Made by a program: the position numbers and the translations under genes. This document shows positions 1 through 7,828 of a stretch of 64,000 nt of DNA, piece by piece (within the stretch, counting starts at the first letter, position 1; each line of letters opens with the position of its first letter). The DNA comes from Rhizobium sp. 18065 (GTDB taxonomy: Bacteria; Pseudomonadota; Alphaproteobacteria; Rhizobiales; Rhizobiaceae), in the NCBI RefSeq assembly GCF_902706095.1, contig NZ_CACSJP010000001.1:1054001-1118000 (forward strand), given 5' to 3'. The notes beneath the pieces are model-generated. The model did no database searches. It was not told the DNA's origin and saw only the letters and a list, made by a program, of their open reading frames with translations.

Positions 1-261
1 ATCGCAGCAGGTACACTTGAGGCGGGTGTTGCACCGTCATATTATCTCGAAGGCCTGATTTCCAACGTCCCTAATGAGTTTTTCGGCAAGTCGTATCAAC
101 AGACCATCACCAACTGCATCAATTACATTTCGATTGCCGACACGAAGGAGTTTACCTGCGCAAACGGCATTCACTACCTACTTCGGGAAGGCCACGACGT
201 CTGCTGGTCGCCGGCTAAGTTTGCGTCGTTCATGTACGCCCTCAAAAAATTCTGGGGCTGA
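1..261 (+). CDS. C-terminal fragment of a probable CD-NTase-like nucleotidyltransferase
   Basis: The reading frame is open from the first base to TGA at 259-261 and gives the last 86 residues of a protein whose start lies outside the window. The fragment contains the string SYYLEGLISNVPNEFF, then SYQQTITNCINYI and a late CANGIHYLL segment. From memory this resembles the C-terminal helical part of bacterial nucleotidyltransferases of the SMODS/CD-NTase type, which make nucleotide second messengers in anti-phage (CBASS) systems. The catalytic N-terminal half is not visible, so the assignment rests on family memory only. It could be another nucleotidyltransferase family. No effector gene follows it downstream. 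Confidence 0.45.
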   Translation: MAAGTLEAGVAPSYYLEGLISNVPNEFFGKSYQQTITNCINYISIADTKEFTCANGIHYLLREGHDVCWSPAKFASFMYALKKFWG

Positions 262-712
262 GACGCCTCTACCGAATACTTCACCCACTTTTCCAGCATG
301 ACCTTGCGGGTGTAAACGTTGGCGCTGGTCGCCAGCCGGACATCGGCAATGAACGCTGCCAGCGACGGCATCCTTCTTTCTCCCCTCACCGCCCAGCGAT
401 AGGCCTTGCGCACAGCGTACAGCGGGAATTCGGCCAGTTGCACAGGTCATATTAGAATGTTTATCGCCGTGAAACGAGGAGCTCCCAAGCGACGACTAGG
501 CAAAACGTACTCTCTATGACGGCTTAGGGCTTTATGCGGAAGTCGCTTGTCGAACGTCAGAGGTCCGCTTTCGAGTGGGCCGCACCAGCAGCGGCCAGTC
601 CGCCTCAGGCTCCAAATTCGACCTCCACTTCCACTACCTCACCCCATCCTCCCGATTGCTGCCGCCGCCGCCGCAGGCTAGGTTGTGCCCTCATTCCTCC
701 CGGAGACACCCC
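262..712. other. Region without a supported gene
   Basis: A minus-strand reading frame from 443 down to 174 encodes about 89 residues (starting MQLAEFPLYAVRKAYRWAV). Its far end overlaps the nucleotidyltransferase fragment antisense. The part between 262 and 443 has plausible composition and could be the start of a broken small gene, but I do not recognise it. The rest up to the cupin start shows only low-complexity GC-rich frames. Confidence 0.3.
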
Positions 713-1009
713 ATGCCCGGCTATTCCGCCCGCCCACCTGCCATCCCGACCGTCGTGCTCGACGATGCCGTCACCCGCATCACCCGCTGGGATTTCGAGC
801 CGGGTGCGGCGACCGGCCATCACACGCATGGGCTCGGTTATGTCGTGGTGCCGATGACCGATTGCCATTTCCTCATCGAGGACGAGGCCGGCGAGCGCCG
901 GGTGACCAGCCGCGCCGGCGAAGCCTATCGCCGTGATGCCGGCGTCGAGCACAATGTCGTCAATGGCGGCGACCAGCCGATGAGCTTCATCGAGATCGAG
1001 TATAAATGA
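713..1009 (+). CDS. Small cupin-domain protein
   Basis: This is a single-domain cupin of 98 residues. The metal-binding first cupin motif is visible as GAATGHHTHGLGYVVVP, with two His residues and a Gly-rich turn, and the second motif is the GEAYRRDAGVEHNVVN segment. The start was set at ATG 713 because GGAG lies a few bases upstream and the product then begins just before the domain. The gene ends in an ATGA overlap with the metallo-hydrolase gene, so the two are probably co-translated. Small cupins of this kind bind a metal and often a small acid or sugar, and the actual ligand cannot be told from sequence. Confidence 0.75.
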   Translation: MPGYSARPPAIPTVVLDDAVTRITRWDFEPGAATGHHTHGLGYVVVPMTDCHFLIEDEAGERRVTSRAGEAYRRDAGVEHNVVNGGDQPMSFIEIEYK

Positions 1010-1944
1010 CCGGCGACAGCGACGAAGCTGCGCCGGATATGCCACCGGAATTTGTCACGACCTTCGAGCCGGCGCATGGCGTGCCGGTGCCGCTCGCCGA
1101 TGGCGTGGCGCGCATCACCGTCAACAATCCGAGCCCGTTTACCTTTCACGGCACCAATACCTATATCGTCGGCGAAAGCTCGGTCTGCGTCATCGATCCG
1201 GGCCCGGAAGACGAGGCGCATTTCCGCGCGCTGATGCAGGCGCTCGCGGGCCGCGAGGTCACCCATATCGCCGTCAGCCACACCCATCGCGACCACTCGC
1301 CGCTGGCGCGTCGCCTGAAGGCAGAGACCGGCGCGATCATCGTCGCCGAAGGACCGCATCGCCCATCGCGGCCGCTGCACGAGGGCGAGGCCAATCCCTT
1401 TGCCGAAAGCGCCGATATGGAGTTCCAGCCCGATGTCGCGCTGGCCCATGGCGACACAGTCAAGGGCGATGGCTGGCAGCTCACTGCCCTGCACACGCCG
1501 GGTCACACCGCCAATCACTGCGCCTTTGCGCTGGATGACCGCGGTATCGTCTTTTCCGCCGATCATGTCATGGCCTGGGCAACCTCGATCGTCGCCCCGC
1601 CGGATGGCGCCATGGCCGACTACATGGCCTCGCTCGACATGCTGCTGGAACGGCGCGACCGGATCTACTTTCCCGGCCATGGCGGCCCGGTTACCGATCC
1701 ACCCGCCTTTCTGCGCGGGCTGCGCACCCATCGCCGCATGCGCGAGCGTGCGATACTGGAGCGCATCCGCCAGGGTGACCGGCTGATCCCGGACATGGTC
1801 AAGGTGATCTATGCCTCAACCGATCCGCGCCTGCATGGGGCAGCCGCACTCTCGGTGCTTGCCCATCTGGAGGATCTGGTGGAAAAAGGGCTGGTTGCGA
1901 CCGACGGTCCGGCCCGGCTTCTCGGCGTATACCGGATCGCCTGA
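1006..1944 (+). CDS. Metallo-beta-lactamase-fold hydrolase (LACTB2-like)
   Basis: The 312-residue protein carries the HTHRDHS metal-binding motif near residue 90, a later HTPGHT histidine, an SADHVM aspartate and a GHG histidine near residue 225, so all the usual zinc ligands of the MBL fold are present. The C-terminal ~80 residues form a winged-helix-like extension (RMRERAILERI, then DMVKVIYA), as in LACTB2/glyoxalase-II-like members. These proteins hydrolyse thioesters, lactones or RNA, and the substrate here is unknown. The start ATG overlaps the stop of the cupin gene by four bases, pointing to one operon. Confidence 0.85.
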   Translation: MTGDSDEAAPDMPPEFVTTFEPAHGVPVPLADGVARITVNNPSPFTFHGTNTYIVGESSVCVIDPGPEDEAHFRALMQALAGREVTHIAVSHTHRDHSPLARRLKAETGAIIVAEGPHRPSRPLHEGEANPFAESADMEFQPDVALAHGDTVKGDGWQLTALHTPGHTANHCAFALDDRGIVFSADHVMAWATSIVAPPDGAMADYMASLDMLLERRDRIYFPGHGGPVTDPPAFLRGLRTHRRMRERAILERIRQGDRLIPDMVKVIYASTDPRLHGAAALSVLAHLEDLVEKGLVATDGPARLLGVYRIA

Positions 1945-1972
1945 ACCTGCCGTGCTCCGCTTTATCCGGCAC

Positions 1973-2917
1973 TCAGTTGCCGGCAATACCCAGCAGTTCC
2001 GCATCGAGCGTATGCAGGAAATCCTCGGCGATCTGGTCGCCGAAGCCGAGATCATGCGGCCCGAACCGGCTGGCGACCCGCATGTCGACCAGCGTCATCT
2101 CCGCCTCTTCGCGCAGCCGAATGACCGCGTCGAAGGGCAGGCCGAGGATCAGCGTGCGGGTTGTTAGCTGCAGGCGAACCGTGCCCGGTGGCTCGGTCGG
2201 TTCCGGCGGCATGCTGGCCAGCTCGTCGCTCGGACGCGATGCGGGCAGGGGGCCTGTCTCGGGCAAAGCTTCGTCGGCCGGTGGCAGGCCCGACGGAGCC
2301 GGTTCATTGGCCGTGACGATCTCTTCCGTCGTCGGGCGAAGCGCGAAGTCCGGCATCGCATATTCCTGGCCGCGGCTCGCCGTCACCACCAGGCGGTTGG
2401 CCTCGGCCACCTTGCGCACCGCTTCATAGACGCGGTCGAGCGCGCCTTCGTAGCGCCGGCCGGTGAGGCCCGGATAGGCGGAGCCCTGCGCCGTGGCGGC
2501 TCCGGCTGGCGGCGCCGGACGGGGCAGGAAATGCTGCGGCGCATCGGGGACCGACAGCCATTCCGGCCGATCTGTGAGATCGCTCGACACATCGTAGAGG
2601 ACCGGCCGGGTCAGATAGCGGTAGGCGCCGTAGCCCGGCAGTGCCAGAGGCAGGGCGACATAGACCAGCGCCCAGGTAGCCGCGACGCCACCCAGGGCGC
2701 CGATCTGCCAGAGCCGTGCAAGACCGAGCAGGGCCAGCGGCACGGCCAGAATGGCCGGGATCGCCGCAATCAGCACCAGGGCGACGAAATCCGGCGTCTT
2801 CAGCGGCCCGAAGCGATGTGCGAGCAGCACCAGAACCAGCATGCCGAGCGCAAACAGCCCGAGACGGCGCGCCAGGAAGGCGGAACGGGACACGGGGCGG
2901 TCAAAGCGGATGATCAT
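1973..2917 (-). CDS. Inner-membrane protein with DUF1499 domain
   Basis: The protein has 314 residues. Three hydrophobic stretches occupy about residues 18-115 (LFALGMLVLVLLAH, LVLIAAIPAILAVPLALL and WALVYVALPLAL), consistent with membrane anchoring. A soluble region follows with the DUF1499 pattern: YDVSSDLTDRPEW, then a region on chronic acquisition of the variable loop, then DAVIRLREE, VDMRVASRFGPHDLG and a final DQIAEDFL. A Pro/Glu-rich insert of about 60 residues interrupts the domain. DUF1499 proteins are common in alphaproteobacteria and have no established biochemical role. The gene is convergent with the metallo-hydrolase gene. Confidence 0.8.
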   Translation of the reverse strand: MIIRFDRPVSRSAFLARRLGLFALGMLVLVLLAHRFGPLKTPDFVALVLIAAIPAILAVPLALLGLARLWQIGALGGVAATWALVYVALPLALPGYGAYRYLTRPVLYDVSSDLTDRPEWLSVPDAPQHFLPRPAPPAGAATAQGSAYPGLTGRRYEGALDRVYEAVRKVAEANRLVVTASRGQEYAMPDFALRPTTEEIVTANEPAPSGLPPADEALPETGPLPASRPSDELASMPPEPTEPPGTVRLQLTTRTLILGLPFDAVIRLREEAEMTLVDMRVASRFGPHDLGFGDQIAEDFLHTLDAELLGIAGN

Positions 2918-3011
2918 GCGGAAACACCGGAATCAAAGCGGTTGGTCTGCCTTGTGTAGCCGCTCCCTTCGGGGGCGTCGACCGCAAAGCATCGTACGGC
3001 GCTATGCCGGA

Positions 3012-4118
3012 TCAACGCACAGCGTCCGGCTGGTTGTTCGGCTGAGGTTGCGGCTCGAGATCCGGCCCAAGATCCGGCCCAAGATCGGGAACCGCATCCG
3101 GCCGGAGAGCCGGGCCGAGATCAAGTGTACTGCCGTTCAGCAGCGGATTGCCGCCATCCTCCGGGAGCAACAGCTCAAAACCACTGTCGGGCGCATCCTG
3201 AAGCCCTTCCTCGACAGCCGGATCGAGCGGCGGCAGCGCGGGCGCGTCCAGCTGTCCGTTCTGGCTTCCATTTTGCCCCCCATTCTCACCATTGTCGGGC
3301 ATGCTCGGATCGGCAAGTGCCGGTGCATCATTGCCGAGTGGCACATAGAGCGACACCATCACGATGATGCCGATCACCACCAGCCACGATCCGATGATCC
3401 GTGCCGGGATGGTCAGCCAGGGGCCGCGAAAATTCCGCAACAAAAGGCCGGGCGCCAGCAGGATCCACAGCGCGCCGAGCACGGCGGTCAGTGTGAATTC
3501 CTGGATACCGATGCCGAAATCGTCCAACCCGATGAACAGCGACAGCGAAAATCCGACGACGCCGGCCGCCAGCGGCGCGCCGATGCGCCGCGCCCGCGCC
3601 GGCAGCCAGAGCACGACACCCGCCAGCATCACCGCAATCGGCGCGATCAGGAACAGCGTTTCGCCCAGCGGGCTTTGCAGGATGGCATGGAAGATCGGAT
3701 CGAAGGCCAGCATCATCGGCGCCATCACGCCGAGGAAACAGGCGACGATCAGATAGATTTCGCGGCGACTGCCCGCCATGCCGACGGCGACCGAAATGCC
3801 CAGCATTGCCAGAACAAGGTCATAGATCGACAGGGTGAACAGGAAGCCGAGTTCGAAAAAGGCAAATTCGTGCGGGATCGACAAAGCCAGCGCAACGATG
3901 ATGACGCCGGCCATGAACAACGCCAGCGACCAGCGGAAGCCCGCCGTTGCAGCGATCCGGGCAAAACGCATCCGTGCCGGTGAAAGACCGGTCGCATCTT
4001 TGCCGGCATTGCTGTCGACATTGGCGATGGTCCCCGCCGCGGCCACGCCGGACTGAGCGTCCGTGCGTTTTTGCCGGCCCTTCTGGTTTGCCTTCTGCTG
4101 CAGGCGACGCTGGCTCAT
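3012..4118 (-). CDS. Polytopic membrane protein with acidic repetitive C-terminal tail
   Basis: The 368-residue product starts with a basic Gln/Lys-rich cytoplasmic segment, followed by about seven hydrophobic helices between residues 60 and 265. It ends in a tail of about 100 residues rich in Asp, Pro, Asn and Gly. The tail contains short internal repeats such as GGQNGSQNGQ and DLGPDLGPDLEPQPQP, the latter encoded by a 12-bp DNA repeat near the 3' end. I do not recognise the family. The layout suggests an inner-membrane protein with a disordered periplasmic or cytoplasmic tail. The start at ATG 4118 is the first good ATG before the basic N-terminus. It lies upstream of the DUF1499 gene on the same strand. 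Confidence 0.65.
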   Translation of the reverse strand: MSQRRLQQKANQKGRQKRTDAQSGVAAAGTIANVDSNAGKDATGLSPARMRFARIAATAGFRWSLALFMAGVIIVALALSIPHEFAFFELGFLFTLSIYDLVLAMLGISVAVGMAGSRREIYLIVACFLGVMAPMMLAFDPIFHAILQSPLGETLFLIAPIAVMLAGVVLWLPARARRIGAPLAAGVVGFSLSLFIGLDDFGIGIQEFTLTAVLGALWILLAPGLLLRNFRGPWLTIPARIIGSWLVVIGIIVMVSLYVPLGNDAPALADPSMPDNGENGGQNGSQNGQLDAPALPPLDPAVEEGLQDAPDSGFELLLPEDGGNPLLNGSTLDLGPALRPDAVPDLGPDLGPDLEPQPQPNNQPDAVR

Positions 4119-4209
4119 GCTTCATTCCGCCCATCGGGATCCGTGATCCTTCGGCTATTCCACACTCGGCCCGATTTGTCACCGCCCACCACGGCTCTCT
4201 TCGCCGATC

Positions 4210-4257
4210 TTCACTTGGCCCTTCACTTGGCCCTTCACTTGGCCCTTCACTTGGCTG
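4210..4257. repeat. 12-bp tandem repeat, four copies
   Basis: The unit TTCACTTGGCCC occurs four times head to tail, the last copy differing at the end. About 20 bp downstream a second tandem repeat, with unit CAAGGGGCGG, occurs about two and a half times at 4276-4300. Both lie in the intergenic region upstream of the minus-strand membrane protein gene. They look like slipped-strand tandem repeats and could vary in copy number between strains. Confidence 0.85.
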
Positions 4258-4402
4258 GACGGAGAAGTCTCGCGTCAAGGGGCGGCAAGGGGCGGCAAGG
4301 GGGAACGAAGGACGGCGAGCGTGAGAGGCAGCACGGATCCACACACCGAAGCGGGCGGCGGTGCCGAAACAAACCGCCGCTGCGCCTCAGAGCGAGGAAA
4401 GC

Positions 4403-4963
4403 CTAGGCCGCGCGGCTCTGGTGCGGGCCTTCCTCGACCTCTTCGATGATCTTGGCGACGAAAGCATCGAGATCGCCCGGCTGGCGCGCGGTGATGATGC
4501 CGTGATCGACAACCACCGCCTCGTCGCGCCAGTTGGCGCCGGCATTCTTCAGGTCGGTCTTGATCGAGGCATAGGAGGTCGCCTTGCGACCGCGCAGCGC
4601 ATCCGCCTCAACCAGCAGCCAAGGGCCATGGCAGACCGCGGCAATCGTCCGGCCGGACTTGACGAAGCCGCGCACCAGTTCGACCGCCGTCTTGTCATTG
4701 CGCAGGATGTCGGGATTGATCTGGCCGCCGGGAATGACCAGCGCATCGTAATCCTCGACCTTGACCGCATCGACCGTCAGATCGACATCGACGCTGTCAC
4801 CCCAGTTCTTCTCGTCCCAGCTCTTGATCGGCGCCGGCGTCAGCGAGGCAATCGAAACCCTGGCGCCCCGGGCCTTGAGCTGTTCCAGGGGTTTACGCAA
4901 TTCCGAGCGTTCATAACCGTCGGTGGCGAGGATCAGGATATGGGCGGATTGAATGGAAGGCAT
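4403..4963 (-). CDS. PfpI/DJ-1 family protein (type 1 glutamine amidotransferase-like)
   Basis: The 186-residue protein is a complete single-domain member of the DJ-1/PfpI superfamily. The N-terminal ILILATDGYERSEL carries the conserved Glu, and the nucleophile elbow AVCHGPWLL gives the catalytic Cys followed by His. A late REDUCED segment (ITARQPGDLDAFVAKI) matches the usual family ending. Members close to this type include the YhbO/PfpI group, which act in stress protection, deglycation or proteolysis; which activity applies here is not settled. It is a monocistronic gene just upstream of tRNA-Gln on the opposite strand. Confidence 0.85.
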   Translation of the reverse strand: MPSIQSAHILILATDGYERSELRKPLEQLKARGARVSIASLTPAPIKSWDEKNWGDSVDVDLTVDAVKVEDYDALVIPGGQINPDILRNDKTAVELVRGFVKSGRTIAAVCHGPWLLVEADALRGRKATSYASIKTDLKNAGANWRDEAVVVDHGIITARQPGDLDAFVAKIIEEVEEGPHQSRAA

Positions 4964-5136
4964 GGATATGTCCTTTCGTCTCTCTCGTTTCGCTTGGGAT
5001 ATTTAAGAAACCCGAGAGACGCGGGATCGTTCCGGTAAAAAACTGGCAAGTTGCGGGCAAGGGGTGTTGCCGCTGGCCCTGCGCTTTGCTAATCAGGCGC
5101 CACCGCGATTTGGGAGATCTGTCTCCCGGATCCTGT

Positions 5137-5211
5137 TGGGGCGTCGCCAAGCGGTAAGGCACCGGTTTTTGGTACCGGCATTCCCAGGTTCGAATCCTGG
5201 CGCCCCAGCCA
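5137..5211 (+). tRNA. tRNA-Gln (anticodon TTG)
   Basis: The 75-nt gene folds into a full cloverleaf. The acceptor stem pairs TGGGGCG with CGCCCCA, followed by discriminator G and an encoded CCA. The anticodon stem CACCGG/CCGGC holds a loop with TTG, and the T arm contains GGTTCGAATCC. The 3' part of this gene is duplicated at 20441-20460, which makes it the likely integration site of the island that follows. Confidence 0.95.
5192..5211 (+). repeat. Left attachment-site repeat (3' end of tRNA-Gln)
   Basis: These 20 bases, from inside the T arm through CCA, occur again identically at 20441-20460 in the same orientation. A direct repeat of a tRNA 3' end spaced 15 kb apart, beside an integrase fragment, is the normal footprint of tyrosine-recombinase integration. 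Confidence 0.85.
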
Positions 5212-5252
5212 TTTCCTCTTTTGTCAAGCGAAATCCAGGTTTTCCAGCGGTT

Positions 5253-5269
5253 TTTCTCAGCTGGGAATC
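5253..5269 (+). repeat. Inner copy of the right-end junction sequence
   Basis: The 17 bases TTTCTCAGCTGGGAATC match 20429-20445 at 16 of 17 positions. On the right that sequence runs directly into the 20-bp attachment repeat, whereas on the left it lies 42 bp inside it. It may be a secondary core site or a relic of an earlier integration. Confidence 0.7.
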
Positions 5270-5280
5270 GAATTGGGGGC

Positions 5281-5332
5281 ACTGTCGTACACGATTGTCG
5301 TCATGGACTGTCGTACACGACTGTCGCCCAGG
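5281..5332 (+). repeat. Left-end 13-bp tandem repeats (four copies)
   Basis: Four units of exactly 13 bp follow each other, each with a TGTCG core starting at 5283, 5296, 5309 and 5322. The unit consensus is ACTGTCGTACACG. The same 13-bp periodicity occurs at the right end of the island. The position, about 70 bp from the core repeat at both ends, suggests arm-type binding sites for the integrase or an excisionase. Confidence 0.8.
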
Positions 5333-5389
5333 GACTTATCGCCCGGGAAGGCTGATGATCCTGCTCACCCTGTTCAGAAAGGGTTTAGC

Positions 5390-6108
5390 ATGACAGCAGT
5401 TCAACACGTCTTCAAACGCGGTTCCGTCTACTGGTGGCGCCGCCGTTTACCGGTTGGAACCGGGCGCCATGATTGGGTGAGGCTTGAAGTGAGCCTCGAG
5501 ACCAAGGAGTTGGACCGGGCGAGGAGGATAGCGCCCGAGGTCACGCTCGCCAGCCATCGTCTTCAATCGGACCTGAAGACCAAAATGATACCAGCCGATG
5601 TCGCACGACAGATCCTCATTCAGGTTGCGCGGGAAAAGAGTGATTGGCTCGACGCCGTAAAGTCCGGATCGGCGCGGAACGCCGAAAGCAACCGACGCAG
5701 TGAAACTGCGGCCGGCTGGGCCTATCGGCTGCTTGCCGCGCAGGGACGGGACGCTGTCGTTGGCCCCACAGAGGAGCGCGATCTCCGCAACGCCGGTCTC
5801 GACGACGACCTTATCAAGATGACCAAATCGGTGCTGAAATTCTATCAGGAGAATAATTTCGCGCGCGTTGGCAAGAAGTATCTGGAAGGCCTCCTCGAAC
5901 AATATGGCATTCGGCCATCGCCCTTGGATCTGGGCTATGCCGAATCGCTCTATCTTCGGGGGCACGCAGCTGCCCTCCTGAACACGCAACGCCGGTGGTC
6001 AGGCGTCCGCGAAGATGATCTTGCGATCATCCAGGAGGCATTTGCCACCGCTCCGGTCGCCAGTGCACCGGCGCCTTCCCCGCACACTCCACGGCCCGTC
6101 AGGGTTCA
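5390..6108 (+). pseudogene. Truncated DUF6538-type tyrosine integrase
   Basis: Translation from ATG 5390 gives about 240 residues starting MTAVQHVFKRGSVYWWRRRLP, which matches the N-terminal DUF6538 domain of rhizobial site-specific integrases, followed by the helical core-binding region up to about residue 240. The tyrosine-recombinase catalytic domain, with its Arg...His-x-x-Arg...Tyr residues, is absent. After about 6108 the frame continues as Arg/Ser-rich sequence without family character, so homology ends there although no stop occurs until 6445. The gene lies right next to tRNA-Gln, as expected for the integrase of a tRNA-targeting island. The loss should leave the island unable to excise by itself. 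Confidence 0.75.
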
Positions 6109-6241
6109 AGAGCAATCCCGCAGACAAAGCGGTGTCAACCACGTCATTCACGAGGGTGCCGAGCGAGTGGGACATCTGCTCGCGGTCAACGGCGTGGGCA
6201 TGGTTCGTCGCGTCGGCGACGGAGGTGTTCTTAGACGTCAT
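6100..6241 (-). pseudogene. N-terminal stub of an unidentified small gene
   Basis: ATG 6241 on the minus strand is preceded by a good ribosome-binding site (AGGAGA about 8-12 bases upstream). It opens a frame of 80 codons ending at 5999. The first ~47 residues (MTSKNTSVADATNHAHAVDREQ onward) have normal protein character. The remainder is antisense to the integrase remnant and becomes Arg-rich. The likely reading is that a deletion joined the integrase fragment to the 5' end of an opposing gene near 6100-6108. I do not recognise the family. Confidence 0.4.
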
Positions 6242-6738
6242 AATCAAATCTCCTGTTCAATTGACCAGGATCGATGCTCAGCGCGACCCATGCGGACACG
6301 GGTCCGCCGCTGCGGAAACGAGTTCCACATTCGAGCCGGTGAGCACGATCCGGAAGGCGCGTCAGTCAGCGATCAGAATGGATCGCCGCAGCAGCCGCCC
6401 GAAGTTTTCAACAGGAGAAGGAAGAGAACATGCTTCCGATGGTGAAGCGAAGCAGTTAAGGGTCGACATAGCCGGTGGCCTTTCTTGAGAAGGTTGCTGG
6501 TCAGGCCCTCGTTTGGTGTTGGTAGCACCGGCGAGGGCCGCTAAGTGTCTGCAGAACCAGGACGTTTCCGAAGACACTGCAGACATAACCCGGAGATGAT
6601 GCTCCGGCAAGGGGGCAGAACGCATCCGGAACAAAGAGCCCTGTTATGGTTAATCATCAGAGGTATGAAGCGGGCGTCGGGTTAGATTGAGCCGAAGTCC
6701 CGTAGCGGTAGCTTAAACCAACCAGGTGAAATTCCATT
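6242..6738. other. Non-coding stretch between the integrase remnant and rmlB
   Basis: No supported gene is seen in either strand. Short frames here have no ribosome-binding site and no recognisable content. The stretch probably holds debris from the deletion that removed the integrase C-terminus, and the 3' end of the rmlA-wecE-rmlB transcript. Confidence 0.4.
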
Positions 6739-7824
6739 TCATCTGCTCTGCCCCAAACGCTGTCGCCCATAGTTTCCTTGCGCGCGATGGCACCAGTCGA
6801 GATTAGCCAAAAACCATTCGACGGTTTTTCTGAGGCCCGTATCGAAGGTCTCGGCGGGCTGCCAGTTAAGATCATGCTCAATTTTACTTGCGTCAATCGC
6901 ATACCGGCGGTCATGGCCTGGGCGGTCAGAAGTGAATGTGATGAGTTCACGGTAACTTTGAAAGCTTGCTCCAGCTGACGGAGGCGCTAACTCCTGAAGC
7001 AGGTCGCATATCGCGCGGACGACTTCAATATTCTGTTTCTCGTTGTTGCCGCCGATATTGTAGGTCTCTCCGAGTTTCCCTCTGGTTAGGACGGTATAAA
7101 GAGCATGAGCATGGTCTTCCACGTATAGCCAGTCGCGAATTTGGTCTCCGCTGCCATAGACGGGGAGCGGCCTGCCTTCCAACGCGTTCAGGATTGTTAG
7201 CGGAATCAGCTTTTCTGGAAAGTGATACGGGCCGTAGTTGTTGGAGCAGTTGGTCACCAGAACAGGTAGCCCGTAAGTGCGCGACCAGGCGCGAACTAGA
7301 TGGTCTGCACTGGCTTTGCTGGCGGAGTATGGGCTGCTGGGTGTGTAGGCCGTTGTTTCCGTAAAGAGATGGTGCTCCGCGCCACTCTCATCGGCCGGGT
7401 GCGGTAAGTCGCCGTAAACTTCATCGGTGGAAACGTGATGAAATCGAAAAGTCCTTTTGCGCTCATCCGGCAGCTCTTGCCAATAGCCGCGGGCAACCTC
7501 AAGCAGGGTGTAGGTTCCGATCACATTGGTTTCAATGAATGCCGCAGGCGCGTCTATGGAGCGGTCTACGTGGCTCTCCGCCGCCAAGTGCATGATGGCA
7601 TCAGGCTGATGTTCGGTGAAGATGCGCTCTATCTGTAAGCGATCGCAGATGTCTGTATGCTCGAACGCGTAGCGATCTGACTGCGAGACTTCGGCGAGGT
7701 TTTCCAGGTTGCCCGCATACGTCAACTTGTCCACGTTTACAATGTGGTCGTCAGTATGCCTGTTGATATAGCGCACAACCGCCGAGCCGATGAAGCCGGC
7801 GCCCCCGGTAACGAGGATCTTCAT
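6739..7824 (-). CDS. rmlB: dTDP-glucose 4,6-dehydratase
   Basis: The 361-residue protein is a full-length extended SDR enzyme that converts dTDP-glucose to dTDP-4-keto-6-deoxyglucose. The NAD-binding [13 protein letters not shown] motif is at residues 7-19. The active-site signature STDEVYGDL is near residue 133 and the catalytic YSASKAS near residue 165. [31 protein letters not shown] and [16 protein letters not shown] are all classic RmlB segments. It is the last gene of a tight three-gene unit: wecE ends four bases upstream. The C-terminal 15 residues are basic and less conserved. Product use by the adjacent WecE-type transaminase is the likely next step. Confidence 0.95.
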   Translation of the reverse strand: MKILVTGGAGFIGSAVVRYINRHTDDHIVNVDKLTYAGNLENLAEVSQSDRYAFEHTDICDRLQIERIFTEHQPDAIMHLAAESHVDRSIDAPAAFIETNVIGTYTLLEVARGYWQELPDERKRTFRFHHVSTDEVYGDLPHPADESGAEHHLFTETTAYTPSSPYSASKASADHLVRAWSRTYGLPVLVTNCSNNYGPYHFPEKLIPLTILNALEGRPLPVYGSGDQIRDWLYVEDHAHALYTVLTRGKLGETYNIGGNNEKQNIEVVRAICDLLQELAPPSAGASFQSYRELITFTSDRPGHDRRYAIDASKIEHDLNWQPAETFDTGLRKTVEWFLANLDWCHRAQGNYGRQRLGQSR

Positions 7825-7828
7825 TGCC

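Noticed and set aside
2751..3983. 410-codon plus-strand frame opposite two membrane protein genes
   Set aside because: Composition is dominated by Arg, Gln, Asp and His, as expected for the antisense of hydrophobic segments.
3820..4344. Minus-strand frame with PSEG repeats overlapping the membrane protein gene
   Set aside because: The repeats come from the 12-bp intergenic tandem repeat read in another frame. The rest is antisense to or out of frame with the real gene.
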